A stretch of DNA of 64,000 nucleotides, taken from contig OX638377.1 of the NCBI GenBank assembly GCA_951813615.1, positions 2,790,001 to 2,854,000 of the forward strand. Direction: 5' to 3'. The position numbers were made by a program, and so were the translations under genes. Every line of letters begins with the position of its first letter. Within the stretch, counting starts at the first letter, position 1. Source of the DNA: an uncultured Latescibacterota bacterium (GTDB lineage Bacteria > Latescibacterota > UBA2968 > UBA8231). Of the stretch, positions 60,806 to 64,000 are shown piece after piece. The notes under the pieces were generated by a model. That model searched no databases. It was given only the letters and a program-made list of their open reading frames with translations, and was not told the DNA's origin.

Positions 60806-61816
60806 ATGCCCCCTGTCTTGCTCCTGCTCCTGACCTTGCTGCCCGGCGCGCTCAGCGGCCAAGAGCGCCCACCGACGCCGGTCATCGTCGCCGAGGTCCT
60901 CGAACAACCGCTCGTCGAAGACCTCTCCTTTGTCGGGCGCATCCTGCCCATGCGCTCCAGCCGCGTCGCCGCCGAAACCGAAGGGCGAGTGCTCAGGCGC
61001 TTCGCGGAAGCCGGCCAAACCGTGCGCAGCGGCGATCCCCTCTTCGAATTAGCCAACGATCCGCTCCAAGCCTCGCTGGCCGAAGCGCAAGCCGATTTTG
61101 AGCTACGCCAGTTTAACTACGATCGCAGCCGCCAGTTGCGCGCCACCGACGCGGTGTCCGAGCAAGACCTGCGCGACGACGCCTACGAACTGGCCCGCGC
61201 CCAAGCCAAGCTAGCCGGTCTGCAAGCGCAAGTAGAAGACCTCTTCGTTCGCGCCCCCTTCTCCGGGCACATCATCCAGACCTTTACCGAGATCGGCCAA
61301 TGGGTCGGGCGCGGCGGCGAGATTGCCCAAGTAATTTCCATCGACACCGTCCGCGTGTACGTCGATGTGCCCGAGCGCTACGTGTCGCAGTTCACCTTGG
61401 GTGACCGCGCAGATATTTTTGTCGATGCCCTCGGCGGAGACCCTATCCCCGGCCTCGTAGCCGTCATCCTCGCCGAGGGCTACGCCTCCTCCCACACCTT
61501 CCCGGTCGTCGTCGGGGCTCTCAACCCAGAGGGCCGGATGCGCAGCAATATGTCCGCGCGCGTGCGCTTCCAGATCGCGCAACCCAAGACATCGATTCTG
61601 GTGCACAAGGACGCCCTAGTCTCCGGCCCGCAAGGCCAGGTCGTGTACCTCGCCCGCGACGGCAAGGCCGTCAGCCGCCCCGTCGAAACCGGACTGGCAC
61701 ACAAGGGCTACGTAGCCGTTACGGGAGAACTCGCACCCGGCGATCTAGCGGTGGTGCGCGGCAACGAGCGGTTGATGGACGGCCAAGCCGTGCGCATCAT
61801 CCGCAGGCAGCCATAG
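60806..61816 (+). CDS. RND efflux periplasmic adaptor (HlyD/MFP family)
   Basis: 336-aa membrane-fusion protein from the ATG at 60806 (AAGGAA upstream). A signal peptide (LLLLLTLLPGALS) precedes the lipoyl-like half (RSGDPLFELANDPLQASLAE), a helical hairpin (YDRSRQLRATDAVSEQDLRD), then the beta-barrel domain (APFSGHIIQTFTEIGQWVG) and the membrane-proximal domain. The pump gene begins 6 nt after its stop. Drug or metal specificity is unknown. Confidence 0.9.
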   Translation: MPPVLLLLLTLLPGALSGQERPPTPVIVAEVLEQPLVEDLSFVGRILPMRSSRVAAETEGRVLRRFAEAGQTVRSGDPLFELANDPLQASLAEAQADFELRQFNYDRSRQLRATDAVSEQDLRDDAYELARAQAKLAGLQAQVEDLFVRAPFSGHIIQTFTEIGQWVGRGGEIAQVISIDTVRVYVDVPERYVSQFTLGDRADIFVDALGGDPIPGLVAVILAEGYASSHTFPVVVGALNPEGRMRSNMSARVRFQIAQPKTSILVHKDALVSGPQGQVVYLARDGKAVSRPVETGLAHKGYVAVTGELAPGDLAVVRGNERLMDGQAVRIIRRQP

Positions 61817-61822
61817 TCCGCC

Positions 61823-64000
61823 ATGCGCCTAGTCGATACAGCTATAAAGCGACCCGTCAGCGTAATCGTCGGCGTGCTCTTCATCGCGCTATTCGGCCTG
61901 ATATCCCTCTTCCGCATCCCCGTTCAGCTCACTCCGGATGTCGATCGGCCCATCGTTACAGTTACTACCGCGTGGCCGGGCGCTAGTCCCGAAGAAGTCG
62001 AGCAAGAGATCGTCCAGCGCCAAGAGGAACAGCTCAAAAGTGTCGAGGGACTGGTGCTGATGACCAGCGAGAGCAACGACAGCCGCGGGGTCGTCACCCT
62101 TGAATTCAACGTCGGCGTCGATCCAGACGCGGTGCTGCTGTTGGTCTCCAACAAGCTCGATCAAGTCTTTGGCTATCCGCTCGACGCCGAGCGGCCCGTG
62201 CTCTCGGCCGGCGGCAGTGGCCCAAGCGGGGCCATTACGTGGATTATGCTCGAACCCCTGCCAGACCGCGACGATCTGGATATCGAGCGCTTCCGCGACT
62301 ACGGCGAGGAAGTCGTCAAAACCGCCCTCGAGCGCGTGCCCGGTGTATCCCGAAGCAATGTCTACGGCGGCTACGACCGCCAACTCCAAGTCATCGTCGA
62401 TCCGCAGGCCATGGCCGCCCGCCAGATCACCGTCCAAGACCTAGCCCAAGCCCTCACCCGCGAAAACACCAATACCAGCGCCGGGACTTTTGACGAGGGC
62501 AAGCGCCGCTACATCGTACGCACCGTCGGCCAGTACCAACAGCCCAGCGACATCGAGCAAGTCGTCGTCCGCTCGGCCGATGGCACCCGGGTCACTGTCG
62601 GTGAGATCGCCCGCACCCGCCTCGGCTACGTCCGCACCGTGGCGTCCGTGCGGCAAAAGGGCCGACCCGCCATTGCCGTCAACGCCCAGCGCGAGACCGG
62701 GGCCAATGTCCTTGAAGTCATGGATGGCATCCGCCGCACCATCCGCGAACTCAACGAGGGGCCGCTAGCCCGCGAAGGTCTCCACCTGACGCAGGTGTAC
62801 GACGAGACCAACTACATCGACAGCGCCATCAACTTGGTGCGCTCCAACATTATCATCGGCGGCACGCTGGCTGTGACGGTGCTCTTCATTTTCCTACGCA
62901 GCGTCAGTTCGGTGGCAATCATCGCCACGGCCATCCCGATTTCAATTGTCGGCACCTTTTTGGCCATGTGGCTTTTGGGCCGCAACATCAACGTCATTAG
63001 CCTAGCCGGGATGAGCTTTGCGGTGGGCATGGTCATCGACAACGCCATCGTCGCGCTCGAAAACATTTTCCGCCACCAGCAGATGGGCAAAACCCGCGTC
63101 CGCGCGGCCTTGGACGGAGCCTCGGAGGTCTGGGGGGCGCTCCTAGCCAGCACCTTGACCACGGTGGCCATCTTCCTGCCGATCGTCTTCGTCCAAGACG
63201 AGGCCGGTCAGCTCTTCCGCGACATCGCCATTGCGGTTTCCTGCTCGGTGGTGCTCAGCTTGATCGTGGCCATCTCCGTCATCCCCAGCTTGGCCAACAA
63301 GATCCTCGGCGGCGACAAGCAGCGCGGGGATGTGTTGGCCGCTTGGGGCGACCGCGCGCGCAACTTTATCGCTCAAAGCGTCTTCCGCATCAGCGGCAGC
63401 ACGGTATTGCGCTTGGGCGTCATCACCGGGCTGATCGGCCTCTCGCTGGTCATCGCCTGGACCTTGCTGCCCAAATCCGAATACCTGCCCACCGGCAATC
63501 GCAACCTAATCTTCGGCATCGTCCTACCACCTCCCGGCTACAACCTCGACGAGCTGATCCAAGTCGGCCAGACCATCGAGGATGTCCTGCGGCCCCACTG
63601 GGAGGCGGCCGCGGCTCCCGACAGCCCTCAAGCCCAAGCGCTATCGGGGCCGCCGGTTGACAACATGTTCTTCGTGGCCTTTGGCCGCTCGGCCTTTATG
63701 GGCGCGCGCTCGTCCGATCCAACGCGGGTGCGCGAGTTGATTCCGATCATCCAAGGGCCGGTTTTCGGCGGAGTACCAGGCACCTTCGCCATCGTACAGC
63801 AGTCAAGCCTCTTCCAGCGCGCCACCGGCAGCGGACGCTCCATCGACATCGAGATCACGGGTCCCGATCTAAACCGCCTCATCGGGCTAGGGGGACGGAT
63901 CTTCGGCCAAGTCCGCCAAGTCGTGCCCGGTGCCCAAGCCCGCCCCATCCCCAGCCTCGACTTGGGCAATCCAGAAGTCCGCATTCTCCCCGACCGCGTG
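61823..64000 (+). CDS. RND efflux pump permease (AcrB/MexB family), partial at window end
   Basis: 726 codons are visible from ATG 61823 and the frame is open to the end of the window; AcrB-type pumps have about 1,030 residues, so some 300 residues lie beyond. N-terminal MRLVDTAIKRPVSVIVGVLF is the first transmembrane helix. The region after residue ~330 has the membrane bundle with GMSFAVGMVIDNAIVALENI, where the Asp of VIDNA sits in the proton-relay helix. It forms a two-gene operon with the adaptor. No outer-membrane factor gene was seen within the window. Confidence 0.92.
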   Translation, partial: MRLVDTAIKRPVSVIVGVLFIALFGLISLFRIPVQLTPDVDRPIVTVTTAWPGASPEEVEQEIVQRQEEQLKSVEGLVLMTSESNDSRGVVTLEFNVGVDPDAVLLLVSNKLDQVFGYPLDAERPVLSAGGSGPSGAITWIMLEPLPDRDDLDIERFRDYGEEVVKTALERVPGVSRSNVYGGYDRQLQVIVDPQAMAARQITVQDLAQALTRENTNTSAGTFDEGKRRYIVRTVGQYQQPSDIEQVVVRSADGTRVTVGEIARTRLGYVRTVASVRQKGRPAIAVNAQRETGANVLEVMDGIRRTIRELNEGPLAREGLHLTQVYDETNYIDSAINLVRSNIIIGGTLAVTVLFIFLRSVSSVAIIATAIPISIVGTFLAMWLLGRNINVISLAGMSFAVGMVIDNAIVALENIFRHQQMGKTRVRAALDGASEVWGALLASTLTTVAIFLPIVFVQDEAGQLFRDIAIAVSCSVVLSLIVAISVIPSLANKILGGDKQRGDVLAAWGDRARNFIAQSVFRISGSTVLRLGVITGLIGLSLVIAWTLLPKSEYLPTGNRNLIFGIVLPPPGYNLDELIQVGQTIEDVLRPHWEAAAAPDSPQAQALSGPPVDNMFFVAFGRSAFMGARSSDPTRVRELIPIIQGPVFGGVPGTFAIVQQSSLFQRATGSGRSIDIEITGPDLNRLIGLGGRIFGQVRQVVPGAQARPIPSLDLGNPEVRILPDRV

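Noticed and set aside
1..64000. CRISPR arrays, tRNA/rRNA genes and complete insertion sequences
   Set aside because: No regularly spaced repeats, no tRNA T-arm motif, no rRNA sequence and no transposase frame were recognised by reading; a dedicated search would be needed to exclude short ones.

Overview
The window looks like a bacterial chromosome segment of roughly 58-60% GC from an uncultured FCB-type lineage, possibly Latescibacterota-like. The lineage call is an inference from three things: a secreted protein ending in a FlgD/T9SS-type sorting domain (NAPNPFNSQT ... GIYLYRL), many outer-membrane barrels and lipoproteins, and a mix of M81 peptidase, phytanoyl-CoA dioxygenase and class V aminotransferase genes. 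No rRNA, tRNA, CRISPR array or complete insertion sequence was recognised.

Region 1 (1-25.1 kb) is dominated by ion and osmotic homeostasis at the membrane: an MFS transporter with a long soluble tail, a CNNM/CorC-type protein, a K+ channel-NptA-BrkB operon, a 5'-nucleotidase-like protein, an MscS channel, a CmpX-like channel, an SLC12-like transporter and an orphan sigma-54 activator. Embedded in it is the RimK ligase / zinc protease / aspartoacylase-like cluster. Two short decayed pieces of the class V aminotransferase 3' end (9654-9710 and 21609-21674) bound a 12-kb block. Their break points fall at the same codon, so joining the ends of the block would rebuild the aminotransferase C-terminus. 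The block also holds an orphan BrnA antitoxin, an outer-membrane gene split by a one-base frameshift, and an Abi_C remnant broken by a small inverted-repeat element.

Region 2 (25.2-37.2 kb) holds an exonuclease-BRCT gene and a PD-(D/E)XK protein of lower GC, an M20 deacylase, a VapBC pair, an M81 peptidase, a TPR protein, an ART-like/HEAT fusion, and a tight thrB operon with an epimerase and an alpha/alpha-toroid protein.

Region 3 (37.2-40.4 kb) is a low-GC three-gene anti-phage operon with overlapping reading frames: patatin phospholipase (CapV type), CD-NTase, and an E2-like protein with a C-terminal SEC-C motif. This matches a short type II CBASS lacking E1 and JAB proteins.

Region 4 (40.4-53.1 kb) is a long minus-strand housekeeping and envelope run: dapF-like, a zinc peptidase/propeller/BamA-type fusion, a BamB-like lipoprotein, two more envelope proteins, yicC, a cytidylate-kinase-like gene, coaBC, a decayed PIN toxin with its partner, a type 4 uracil-DNA glycosylase, dnaB and obg. 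The dapF-like protein has Ser in place of both catalytic Cys.

Region 5 (53.2-64 kb) carries a nucleosidase-like gene, a phytanoyl-CoA dioxygenase, a DMT exporter, spore-photoproduct-lyase-like and SDR genes, an M48 lipoprotein peptidase, a secreted metallopeptidase with a VHL-beta-like domain, and an RND efflux adaptor followed by a pump gene that runs off the end.
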